From Bacillota bacterium (GTDB taxonomy: Bacteria > Bacillota_I > Bacilli_A > ML615J-28 > CAG-698), in NCBI GenBank assembly GCA_023422115.1, contig JAEZSA010000091.1:1-10034 (forward strand): a stretch of 10,034 nt of DNA. The letters run 5' to 3'. The notes beneath the pieces were generated by a model. It was not told the DNA's origin. It saw only the letters and a program-made list of their open reading frames with translations, and did no database searches. Position 1 is the first letter of the stretch; each line of letters begins with the position of its first letter. This document shows positions 1-7,194 of this stretch, piece after piece. A program made the position numbers and the translations under genes.

Positions 1-171
1 TATCAAGAGTTTATGGAAGATAAGAAGGGATTACTAGCAGTAGGATATTTTGCTGATTTCATCATTATAGATCGAAACATTTTTGAAATACCACTTGAAG
101 AAATTATCCAAACAAAAGTTTTAAAAACTTATGTAGGTGGCAAAAAGGTATACGAAGCAAGTCTCCTTTAA
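1..171 (+). CDS. YtcJ-like amidohydrolase, C-terminal fragment (5' end outside window)
   Basis: Frame 1 is open from the first base to TAA at 169-171, giving 56 residues that end in LKTYVGGKKVYEASLL. The fragment contains GLLAVGYFADFIIIDRN, then IFEIPLEEI and VLKTYVGGKKVY. This is the closing pattern of the amidohydrolase 3 (YtcJ-like) family: a 'G.L.vGk.ADfvvld' strand, an 'ipxeei' helix and a 'v..T.vgGk.vY' hairpin that complete the small beta-sandwich domain next to the metal-dependent TIM-barrel. The catalytic metal ligands lie upstream of the window and cannot be checked, so no substrate can be given. Members of the family hydrolyse C-N bonds in varied amides and N-formyl compounds. The gene ends 62 bases before polC and no clear terminator separates them, so some read-through into polC is possible. 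The family call is fairly sure; the function is not. Confidence 0.8.
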   Translation, partial: YQEFMEDKKGLLAVGYFADFIIIDRNIFEIPLEEIIQTKVLKTYVGGKKVYEASLL

Positions 172-185
172 AAAAAGATTTCCTA

Positions 186-214
186 TGGAAATAATAGTTA
201 ATCTATGATAAAAT
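186..214 (+). promoter_or_regulatory. Putative polC promoter
   Basis: TGGAAA at 186-191 is followed after 17 bases by TAAAAT at 209-214, with a TG at 206-207 that makes an extended -10. An overlapping TATGAT at 204-209 is an alternative -10. The -35 is only a 4/6 match. Transcription would start near 221, just upstream of the ribosome site GAGGTGA at 224-230, so the leader would be very short. This is inferred from motif match only. Confidence 0.4.
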
Positions 215-233
215 AGGAATAACGAGGTGAATT

Positions 234-3200
234 ATGACCGAACAAAGAAAAAAATACTATGACTTACTAGCCCTGATGGACTACGATATCGATGATGAAA
301 TCGATAAGGGGTCATTGGAAAAGGTATTAGTTGATACCCATGAAATGATGACTATTTTAGTCATTGTTTTTGAAAAACCATTTTCCATCAAGAAATTAGC
401 AAAATTAGCAAAAGATATTACGGATTACATGACAAAAAACATCAATCATAACTCAAAATCGAGAGTTGAATTTGTTTTTGAAAATAAATTTATCCCCGAG
501 AACTTATTAAAAGAATATTATGAATATTTTGTTGATATTGCATGCAATGATAAGGCTCGTTGTAATGCTTTGAAAAAGTTCATTACGATCATTAGTGATA
601 ATAAAATCACCTTTTCTGTTGCTTCTGATGTTGAGAAAAAGATTGTTGAAGAATTGTTATTGATTATCGAACCACAAGCAAAAGCCTATGGAGTTGATTT
701 CATTACCCTAAAGATTGAAACTAATCCACTAGTATCTCCAATTGAAGAGGAAATAAAGATTAGTGTAGATACAGCGATTAATCAAGCAAGACATGAAATG
801 CGAATTCAAGAAATGGCGGAAAATAATAATAAAGCCGAAAATAAAAAGACAAAAACATTGAATCGTCGTAATAAAACACGATTAGCAGAAGATCCTACCC
901 CACTTAAAAACTTACCAACAACAGAATTTGAATTAACAGAATATACAAATAAGAACTTCAATGATATATTTGTTGTTGAGGGAGATGTTGTAGAAGCTGA
1001 AATTAAAACATTGAAGGGTGGATATAAAATATATGAAGCTACGATTAGTGATGGAACTAGTTCAATTTTATTAAAGACATTCATTAATTTAACTGATCCC
1101 TATTATGAGAAATTCTATCAAGAAAATTGTATGATAGGTTTCACTGTAAAAGCAGTAGGGAGAATGGCTTATGATCGATATTCTCGGGACTTAGTTATTA
1201 ATATTAATGAGATTAGTAGTCATCCGGTAGAAAAAAAAGAATATCATGAAGAAGAACTAAGCGAATCTCGAGTTGAATTACATACTCATACAAAAATGTC
1301 AGCACAAGATGCAGTTTTGGACATAGAAGCCTATGTACAACGAGCTGCACAATATGGATATAAAGCATTAGCGATTACCGATCATTATAATGTACAAGCT
1401 TTTCCAGATTTCTATAAGCATGCAAAAGAAAATAAATTAAAACCAATTCTAGGATTAGAAGGTAGGTTTGTTGATGAAGCAAAATTTAAAATTGCTCTAA
1501 CTAATGCCGATATCGATCTTCGGGATGCTACTTATGTTGTTTACGATTTAGAGACAACAGGTTTTTCTGTTGTTTATAACGAGATTATTGAAATCGCTGC
1601 TTGTAAAGTGAAAAACGGAATGATTATTGAAGAGTTTTCAGAATATGTAAAGCCAAAAAATCATATTTCATCTGCCATCACACGCTTAACTAGCATTACT
1701 GAAGATGATGTTCGTAATGCGGGGGGAATTGAAGAAATCTTACCTAAATTTTGGAAGTTTATTGATGGTTCTATTTTGGTGGCTCATAATGCAACCTTTG
1801 ATAATTCTCATTTATATGAAAATTTAAAGAAGCTGGGAATCATTTATACAATCCTACCAACCATTGATACATTGCAGTTTGCTCGTATTTATTATGGTGA
1901 TAAACTAAAAAAATTCTCGTTAAATTATGTTGCGAAATTATTTGGTGTTGATTTAGAACAACATCATCGTGCTATTTATGATGCTAAAGCAACTACTGAA
2001 ATTTTCTTGAAAATGTTGAAGGGATTATTTGATAATCACATTTACAATTACAATCAAATTAATGAGATGATTAACCCAGAAGAAGCATTTAAACATGCAA
2101 TTCCAACTCACATTACCTTACTGGCAAAAAATCGCCAGGGGTTAGTGAATTTAAATAAAATCGTTTCAGAATCTCATACGAAAACATTTTATAAAGAACC
2201 TAGAATTTTAAAGAGATTTTTAGAAAATCATCGGGAAGGATTACTAGTAGGTAGTTCATGTTACCGTGGTGAAGTATTTGATACCGCGTTAAATAAGAGT
2301 TATGAAAATTTACTAGAAGTGGTTAGTTTTTATGATTATTTAGAGGTTCAATCGGTAGAATGCTATTGTCATTTAATAGAAAGTTCTGAAGGAATTATCA
2401 CTGAAGATATTTTAAGAGAAGTAATTAAGAAAATCATAAAAGCCGGAGAAGAAAAGGGAATCCTAGTAGTTGCTACTGGAGATGTTCATTTCCTAGAGCC
2501 TGGTGATGATATTCTTCGAAAAATGTTGGTAGAAGTACCATTAGTTGGTGGTGGGCTTCACGATTTAAAAGACATTACTAAAATGCCAGAACAATACTTT
2601 AAGAATACAGGAACCATGTTGAAGGAATTTGCTTTCCTTGGAGATGCATTAGCCCATAAAATAGTGATTAACAATACAAATAAAATAGGAGATTTGATTG
2701 AGGAATTCAATATTTTCCCTCGCGAGCTATTTGCTCCAACGGATGATTTTCTAGCAGAACGAGGTATTCCTTCCGCAAAGCAAGGTGTTATTGACTTAAC
2801 TTATAAAAATGCTCATTTAAAATACGGAAATCCATTACCAAAATACATTCAAGATCGTTTGGATAAGGAACTAAAGAGCATTATTGATAATAACTATGCT
2901 ACTATTTATTACATTTCTTATTTGCTAGTAAAGCATTCTAAGGATGCTGGTTATATTGTTGGTAGTCGAGGTTCGGTGGGGTCCAGTTTGGTTGCTACCT
3001 TTATGGAAATAACAGAAGTAAATCCATTACCTCCCCATTATGTTTGTCCAAAGTGCCATTTCCAAGCTTTTAAACTTAATAATGAAGAAAAAAAGATCTA
3101 CGAACAACATCCAGAAGCCGTAAAATTTATCGAAGTACTACATAATAGTGGAACTGGATATGACCTTCCTGAAAATTTTTGTCCTATTTGTGGGGAAAAA

Positions 3201-4739
3201 CTAGAAGGAAACGGTTGTGATATTCCATTTGAGACATTTCTTGGCTTTGAGGGAGATAAAGTTCCAGACATTGATTTGAACTTCTCAGGAGATTATCAAG
3301 CAAAAGCACACGATTTTTGTCGGGAAGTATTTGGAGAAGAATATACATTTAGAGCAGGAACTATCTCTGCTATTCAAGATAATACGGCCTATGGTTATGT
3401 AAAAGGTCACAATGAACGAGAAGGAAAACCAATGCGTCAGAGCGATATCAAACGATTGGCTTCAGGATTATGTGGTGTAAAACGTTCTACAGGGCAACAT
3501 CCTGGAGGTATTGTCGTTGTTCCTAGAGGAATGGATATTAATGAGATTACACCAGTACAATTTCCTGCTGATGACATTTCTAAAAATTGGTATACGACTC
3601 ATCATGGCTATCATGATTTTGAACATAATCTTTTAAAGCTTGATATTCTTGGTCATGATGATCCAACCATGATTCGTCATTTGATGAATTTTGTTAGCCA
3701 AGAACCAGAAAAATTTCCATTTAAAATCGTTGAAGAGATTCCATTATCCGATCGTGGAGTTTTAAGTTTGTTTTCAGGAGTTGAAGTATTAAAAGTAACT
3801 CCAACACAGGTTAAAATGGAAATTGGTACAACAGGATTACCTGAATTTGGTACATCACTAGCAAAAACGATGTTGAAAGATATTCGTCCAAAAACGGTAA
3901 GTGACTTAATTAAGATTTCTGGATTAAGTCATGGTCGTGATGTTTGGAATGGAAATGCAAAAGACTATTTCTTTGGAATGAAAGAAGGAGTTTCTGCGAT
4001 TCCATTTAACGACTTAATTGGATGTCGTGATGATATTATGATTTATTTATTGGGACAAGGATTACCAGCTCTTTCGGCATTTTCTATTATGGAAAAAGTT
4101 CGTAAAGGGAAAGGGGTATCACTAGAACAAGAAAAAGAGATGTTACGCTATAATGTTCCGAAGTGGTATATTGATTCTTGTAAAGCAATTAAATATATGT
4201 TCCCAAAAGCCCATGCTTCGGCTTATGTTATTATGGCTTTACGAATAGGATGGTTTAAATTATATCGACCTATCTATTACTATGCTGGATACTTTTCACG
4301 GAGAGCAAATGCATTTGATGTAGAGACCATGGTTGCTGGTTATGATGCAATATTCCAAAAAGTGAAGGATATTGAAGAACGAATTAGCAATAAACAAGAG
4401 GTTAGCAATAAAGAAATTGATGTTTATGATACTTTATTATTAGCACTAGAGATGACAGCTCGTGGATTCCATTTCAAACAAATCGATTTGGAGAAATCTG
4501 ATTGGCGCGATTTCTTAATTGAAGGAAATGACTTAATTATTCCATTTAGTGCTGTTGATTCATTGGGAGAAAATACAGCAAAATCAATTGTTGAGGCAAG
4601 AGAAGAAGCCGCCTTTACTTCGATTAAAGACTTATCTAGAAGAACAAAATTGTCTAATACATTAATCGAGCGATTTAATCGTTTTGGAATATTAGAAAAC
4701 CTTCCTGAAGATGATCAATTAGAGATTTTTAATAATTAA
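234..4739 (+). CDS. polC: DNA polymerase III PolC-type alpha subunit with 3'-5' exonuclease
   Basis: This is the replicative polymerase of low-GC Gram-positives, extending DNA at the fork with the DnaN clamp and proofreading with a built-in exonuclease. It has 1501 residues, against about 1437 in B. subtilis as I recall. In order: N-terminal domain (about 1-190), a charged low-complexity linker (about 190-225), OB fold (about 240-335), a PHP domain opening with H350-T-H352 and T-D383-H384, and an exonuclease inserted into PHP. Exonuclease motifs are D438-L-E440, H518-N-A-T-F-D523 and H578-x4-D583. The polymerase core has GSRGSVGSS (910-918), a zinc site C938/C941/C983/C986, catalytic D1012 and D1014 in PDIDLNFSG, and D1137 in KLDILGHDDPT. 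A helix-hairpin-helix region lies near the C-terminus. ATG 234 is supported by GAGGTGA three bases upstream. All catalytic acids are present. Oddities are an insertion in the zinc loop and a changed FDFH motif (see findings). The gene is not beside proS, rseP, rimP or nusA, its usual Bacillota neighbours. Confidence 0.98.
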   Translation: MTEQRKKYYDLLALMDYDIDDEIDKGSLEKVLVDTHEMMTILVIVFEKPFSIKKLAKLAKDITDYMTKNINHNSKSRVEFVFENKFIPENLLKEYYEYFVDIACNDKARCNALKKFITIISDNKITFSVASDVEKKIVEELLLIIEPQAKAYGVDFITLKIETNPLVSPIEEEIKISVDTAINQARHEMRIQEMAENNNKAENKKTKTLNRRNKTRLAEDPTPLKNLPTTEFELTEYTNKNFNDIFVVEGDVVEAEIKTLKGGYKIYEATISDGTSSILLKTFINLTDPYYEKFYQENCMIGFTVKAVGRMAYDRYSRDLVININEISSHPVEKKEYHEEELSESRVELHTHTKMSAQDAVLDIEAYVQRAAQYGYKALAITDHYNVQAFPDFYKHAKENKLKPILGLEGRFVDEAKFKIALTNADIDLRDATYVVYDLETTGFSVVYNEIIEIAACKVKNGMIIEEFSEYVKPKNHISSAITRLTSITEDDVRNAGGIEEILPKFWKFIDGSILVAHNATFDNSHLYENLKKLGIIYTILPTIDTLQFARIYYGDKLKKFSLNYVAKLFGVDLEQHHRAIYDAKATTEIFLKMLKGLFDNHIYNYNQINEMINPEEAFKHAIPTHITLLAKNRQGLVNLNKIVSESHTKTFYKEPRILKRFLENHREGLLVGSSCYRGEVFDTALNKSYENLLEVVSFYDYLEVQSVECYCHLIESSEGIITEDILREVIKKIIKAGEEKGILVVATGDVHFLEPGDDILRKMLVEVPLVGGGLHDLKDITKMPEQYFKNTGTMLKEFAFLGDALAHKIVINNTNKIGDLIEEFNIFPRELFAPTDDFLAERGIPSAKQGVIDLTYKNAHLKYGNPLPKYIQDRLDKELKSIIDNNYATIYYISYLLVKHSKDAGYIVGSRGSVGSSLVATFMEITEVNPLPPHYVCPKCHFQAFKLNNEEKKIYEQHPEAVKFIEVLHNSGTGYDLPENFCPICGEKLEGNGCDIPFETFLGFEGDKVPDIDLNFSGDYQAKAHDFCREVFGEEYTFRAGTISAIQDNTAYGYVKGHNEREGKPMRQSDIKRLASGLCGVKRSTGQHPGGIVVVPRGMDINEITPVQFPADDISKNWYTTHHGYHDFEHNLLKLDILGHDDPTMIRHLMNFVSQEPEKFPFKIVEEIPLSDRGVLSLFSGVEVLKVTPTQVKMEIGTTGLPEFGTSLAKTMLKDIRPKTVSDLIKISGLSHGRDVWNGNAKDYFFGMKEGVSAIPFNDLIGCRDDIMIYLLGQGLPALSAFSIMEKVRKGKGVSLEQEKEMLRYNVPKWYIDSCKAIKYMFPKAHASAYVIMALRIGWFKLYRPIYYYAGYFSRRANAFDVETMVAGYDAIFQKVKDIEERISNKQEVSNKEIDVYDTLLLALEMTARGFHFKQIDLEKSDWRDFLIEGNDLIIPFSAVDSLGENTAKSIVEAREEAAFTSIKDLSRRTKLSNTLIERFNRFGILENLPEDDQLEIFNN

Positions 4740-4769
4740 TTGAAGGGTAATTGTCATATCTTTTATGGA

Positions 4770-4787
4770 TGTGACTTGAATATCACA
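4770..4787. promoter_or_regulatory. Inverted repeat centred on the -35 box (candidate operator)
   Basis: TGTGA (4770-4774) and TCACA (4783-4787) form a perfect dyad with an 8-base spacer. The -35 hexamer TTGAAT at 4776-4781 sits exactly in the middle, with one base on each side. A protein bound here would cover the -35 and repress. The left arm can also pair upstream (4753-4760 with 4768-4775, 8 pairs including one G-U). The dyad is seen directly; an operator role is inferred. Confidence 0.35.
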
Positions 4788-4804
4788 ACAGTAAAAGGTA
4801 TAAT
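4776..4804 (+). promoter_or_regulatory. Promoter of the Bax-inhibitor-like gene
   Basis: TTGAAT (4776-4781), 17 bases, then a perfect TATAAT (4799-4804). Transcription would start near 4811, giving a leader of about 20 bases that holds the AAAGGTGAT ribosome site. Because of this promoter the membrane-protein gene need not depend on polC transcription. Confidence 0.75.
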
Positions 4805-4820
4805 TAAAATAATAAAAAGG

Positions 4821-4829
4821 AAAGGTGAT
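4821..4829 (+). promoter_or_regulatory. Ribosome binding site supporting a TTG start
   Basis: AAAGGTGAT matches much of the AAGGAGGTGAT consensus and ends four bases before TTG at 4834. A GTG at 4825-4827 lies inside this ribosome site and could only use the poorer AAAAAGG at 4814-4820, so TTG is the preferred start. Confidence 0.6.
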
Positions 4830-4833
4830 AAAC

Positions 4834-5565
4834 TTGAGATTTAGAAGTTCAAATATAGTATTTAAAAAAATTCTTAATAATGAAATAGAAGGCGTCGATT
4901 ATGAAGTCGCAACTTATGGCGGAATTGCAAAGAAAACAATATTTTATTTGATGTTGGTTCTAGTGGGGGCATTTGGCGGTTTATTCTTAAGCACTGTAAA
5001 TGCTGGTGCTTATACAACACTATTAGGAATCGCTGCTTTTTCTACTTTTATCTTTGCATTAATTTCATTTTGGTCTCCAAGAGCAGTTAAAATAACGGGA
5101 TCTATTTATTGTCTTGCTGAAGGATTATTGGTTGGTTTTGTCTCTGCTGTTTATGGTGCCGTTGCTGAAGGTGCGGTTATTACAGCTTTACTATCAACGG
5201 TTATGGTCTTTACAGTGGTTGTAACTTTATTCTTAACGAATGTAGTAAAGATAACATCAGGATTTATTAAATTCTTATTTATTTTTGCAATAGGGATGAT
5301 ATTAAGTCAAGTTATCTTATATTTAATTATGACTTTTACGGGACAGACTTATAATTTTGGCTTGTGTCTTGGAATTTCAGCGTTAACAGTATTTCTAGCA
5401 ACATTATATTTATTTTTTGATTTAGAACATATTCGCCAGATTGTAGAAGGGGGACACCCAAAAGAAATGGAATGGTATGCTTCTTTTGGCTTGGTTTTCA
5501 CTTTAGTTTGGTTATATATCGAAATCCTAAGAATTGTAACTATATTATTTGCTAATCGAAAATAG
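4834..5565 (+). CDS. Bax inhibitor-1/YccA-like seven-helix membrane protein
   Basis: About 243 residues. A short polar N-terminus with RFRSSN and a Y-E-V-A-T-Y-G-G-I-A-K-K-T segment is followed by about seven hydrophobic helices. The end is E-M-E-W-Y-A-S-F-G-L-V-F-T-L-V-W-L-Y-I-E-I-L-R, characteristic of the BaxI_1 branch of the Bax inhibitor-1 superfamily. The acidic D-L-E after helix six is in the region where this superfamily carries its pH-sensing acidic pair. The characterised relative YetJ of B. subtilis is a pH-sensitive calcium leak channel; the same role here is inference. The TTG start is chosen because of the AAAGGTGAT site and because family members normally begin M-x-x-R-S-S-N; a GTG start at 4825 would add three residues. 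The gene is a single transcription unit: own promoter upstream, strong terminator three bases after its stop. Confidence 0.88.
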   Translation: MRFRSSNIVFKKILNNEIEGVDYEVATYGGIAKKTIFYLMLVLVGAFGGLFLSTVNAGAYTTLLGIAAFSTFIFALISFWSPRAVKITGSIYCLAEGLLVGFVSAVYGAVAEGAVITALLSTVMVFTVVVTLFLTNVVKITSGFIKFLFIFAIGMILSQVILYLIMTFTGQTYNFGLCLGISALTVFLATLYLFFDLEHIRQIVEGGHPKEMEWYASFGLVFTLVWLYIEILRIVTILFANRK

Positions 5566-5567
5566 AA

Positions 5568-5599
5568 AGGTAGATGCAATTTGCATCTACCTATTTTTT
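5568..5599 (+). terminator. Rho-independent terminator after the Bax-inhibitor-like gene
   Basis: AGGTAGATGCAA (5568-5579) and TTGCATCTACCT (5581-5592) are perfect 12-base inverted arms separated by one base. Folded, they give a 10-pair stem with a five-base loop. The stem is followed by A and six Ts (5594-5599). It starts two bases after the TAG stop. The next gene's ribosome site begins at the very next base. Confidence 0.9.
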
Positions 5600-5606
5600 A
5601 AGGGGG
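5600..5606 (+). promoter_or_regulatory. aroQ ribosome binding site abutting a terminator
   Basis: AAGGGGG lies immediately after the terminator T tract and three bases before ATG 5610. It shows that translation starts at 5610 (or ATG 5619, 12 bases away). An in-frame ATG at 5574 is inside the terminator stem and is not a credible start. Confidence 0.65.
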
Positions 5607-5609
5607 AAA

Positions 5610-6050
5610 ATGAAAAACATGAAAATACTAATTATTAATGGCCCTAATTTAAATATGCTGGGAATTAGAGAACCCCATATCTATGGAACGAAAACCTATC
5701 CCGAGTTAGTTGCGTATCTTACAAACTTGGCCAATCATTATCAAGATGAAGTAGAAGTTTTCCAAAGCAATGGAGAAAAGGAAATTATCGAGAAAATTCA
5801 TCAATCTTATTTTGATCAAGTGACAGCGATCATCATCAATCCAGGAGCGTTTGGGCACTATTCCTATGCGATTCGCGATGCAATTGCCAGTATTGGAATT
5901 AGTACAATTGAAGTTCACTTAACCGATATTGACCATCGTGAGATGTTTAGAAGAATCTCAGTGATTCGGGATGTATGTAAAGAATGTTTTTCGGGAAAAG
6001 GTTTTATGAGTTATAAAGAAGCATTTGATTACTTGCACCAAGAGAATTGA
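5610..6050 (+). CDS. aroQ: Type II 3-dehydroquinate dehydratase
   Basis: Catalyses dehydration of 3-dehydroquinate to 3-dehydroshikimate, the third step of the shikimate route to aromatic amino acids and folate precursors. The family is a cytosolic flavodoxin-like fold that forms dodecamers. The 146 residues match the usual 140-150. Visible signatures: N-G-P-N-L-N-M-L-G-I-R20-E-P-x-x-Y25-G, with the active-site loop Arg and Tyr; Q-S-N-G-E at 53-57, where many members have QSNHE; I-N78-P-G-A-F-G-H84-Y-S with the general-acid His; R90-D91-A; and E-V-H104-L-T-D-I-x-x-R111-E-x-F-R. All expected catalytic residues are present. It stands apart from other aro genes, between a membrane-protein gene and gap. 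No promoter fits between the upstream terminator and the ATG, so its transcription must come from read-through or from inside the upstream gene. There is no obvious terminator after it. Confidence 0.95.
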   Translation: MKNMKILIINGPNLNMLGIREPHIYGTKTYPELVAYLTNLANHYQDEVEVFQSNGEKEIIEKIHQSYFDQVTAIIINPGAFGHYSYAIRDAIASIGISTIEVHLTDIDHREMFRRISVIRDVCKECFSGKGFMSYKEAFDYLHQEN

Positions 6051-6095
6051 TTGATAGGAAGTAATTCATTGATAACGTTTTATATTGTAAATTTC

Positions 6096-6124
6096 TTGAA
6101 AAAGTACTTAAATCGTGTTAGAAT
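6096..6124 (+). promoter_or_regulatory. gap promoter with extended -10
   Basis: TTGAAA (6096-6101), 17 bases, TAGAAT (6119-6124), with TG at 6116-6117 making an extended -10. This is a strong match for a vegetative sigma factor, as expected for an abundant glycolytic enzyme. The leader of about 34 bases carries AAGGAGGAA at 6150-6158. Confidence 0.8.
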
Positions 6125-6164
6125 AAATATGTAAAAAAATATAAACCATAAGGAGGAATTTAAC

Positions 6165-7178
6165 ATGGCTGTAAAAGTAGCTATAAATGGTTTTGGACGT
6201 ATTGGACGTCTAGCATTCAGACAAATGTTTGGTGCAGAAGGTTTTGAAATAGTAGCAATTAATGACTTAACAGATGCAAAGATGTTAGCTCATTTATTAA
6301 AGTATGATTCATCACAAGGTAGATATGCGAAAGGTGACACTGTTGTTGCTAAGGATGGAGCTATTGAAGTTGATGGAAAAACAATTACAATTTATGCAAA
6401 ACCAAACCCAGAAGAATTACCATGGGGAGAATTAGGTGTAGATGTAGTTCTAGAATGTACAGGTTTCTTTGCTTCTAAAGCAAAATCAGAAGCTCATTTA
6501 AGAGCAGGAGCTAAAAAGGTTATCATTTCAGCACCAGCTGGTAACGATTTACCTACAGTTGTATTCGGTGTTAATGAAAAAACATTAAAAGCAAGTGATA
6601 CAATTATTTCTGCTGCTTCATGTACGACGAACTGTTTAGCACCAATGGCTGATACATTAAATAAATTTGCAACAATTGACAACGGATTCATGACTACCAT
6701 TCATGCTTACACAGGCGATCAAATGGTATTAGATGGTCCACATAGAAAAGGTGACTTACGTAGAGCAAGAGCTGCTGCAATTAACATCGTTCCAAACTCA
6801 ACTGGAGCTGCAAAAGCAATTGGTTTAGTTATTCCAGAATTAGCTGGAAAATTAGATGGTTCAGCTCAACGTGTTCCTGTATGCACAGGTTCAGTTACTG
6901 AATTGGTTGCTATTGTTAATAAGACAGTAACTGCTGCTGAAGTAAATGCTGCTATGAAAGCTGCTGCATCTGCTTCTTATGCATATAATGAAGACGAAAT
7001 CGTTTCATCAGATGTTATCGGTTCAACATATGGATCAATTTTTGATGCAACACAAACAAAAGTTAAACCATTAGATGGTGGAAAATCTTTAGTTAAAGTT
7101 GTTGCTTGGTATGATAATGAAAATTCATATACATCACAAATGGTTCGTACGATTAAATATTTCGCAGCATTAAAATAA
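6165..7178 (+). CDS. gap: Glyceraldehyde-3-phosphate dehydrogenase, glycolytic NAD type
   Basis: Converts glyceraldehyde 3-phosphate, phosphate and NAD+ to 1,3-bisphosphoglycerate in glycolysis; a cytosolic homotetramer. The 337 residues are full length. An N-terminal Rossmann fingerprint INGFGRIGR (7-15) is followed by I-N-D34-L-T-D; an Asp here with L-T-D fits NAD-preferring GapA rather than NADP-type GapB. The catalytic motif is S-C153-T-T-N-C157, with the base H180 in T-I-H-A-Y-T-G-D-Q. Phosphate-site blocks follow: R-R-A-R-A-A-A, N-S-T-G-A-A-K-A-I, G-S-A-Q-R-V-P-V, and near the end W-Y-D-N-E-N-S-Y. ATG 6165 has AGGAGG eight bases upstream. Codon choice is restricted (many GCT/GCA, GGT, TTA), as expected for high expression. 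It is monocistronic with its own promoter and terminator; no cggR, pgk or tpiA is adjacent in this window. Confidence 0.98.
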   Translation: MAVKVAINGFGRIGRLAFRQMFGAEGFEIVAINDLTDAKMLAHLLKYDSSQGRYAKGDTVVAKDGAIEVDGKTITIYAKPNPEELPWGELGVDVVLECTGFFASKAKSEAHLRAGAKKVIISAPAGNDLPTVVFGVNEKTLKASDTIISAASCTTNCLAPMADTLNKFATIDNGFMTTIHAYTGDQMVLDGPHRKGDLRRARAAAINIVPNSTGAAKAIGLVIPELAGKLDGSAQRVPVCTGSVTELVAIVNKTVTAAEVNAAMKAAASASYAYNEDEIVSSDVIGSTYGSIFDATQTKVKPLDGGKSLVKVVAWYDNENSYTSQMVRTIKYFAALK

Positions 7179-7194
7179 AATCATTTAAATTGTT

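Noticed and set aside
178..192. Small dyad ATTTCC-TAT-GGAAAT before polC as terminator of the amidohydrolase gene
   Set aside because: The arms are only six bases, AT-rich, with a three-base loop and no T tract.
806..1084. Reverse-strand open frame inside polC, 92 codons
   Set aside because: It lies entirely antisense to the strongly supported polC frame, its composition mirrors that gene, and it resembles no family.
234..4739. Mycoplasma-type code with UGA as Trp
   Set aside because: The full polC frame needs no UGA read-through, its Trp codons are TGG, and aroQ uses TGA as its stop.
4753..4775. Hairpin after polC as an intrinsic terminator
   Set aside because: The 8-pair stem has no T tract after it and overlaps the next gene's -35 region, so it is better seen as part of a regulatory site.
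4770..4787. CRP or Rex binding site
   Set aside because: Both consensus sites have six bases between TGTGA and TCACA; here there are eight.
5574..5609. Longer aroQ start at ATG 5574
   Set aside because: This ATG is within the terminator stem and has no ribosome site of its own; AAGGGGG at 5600 points to ATG 5610.
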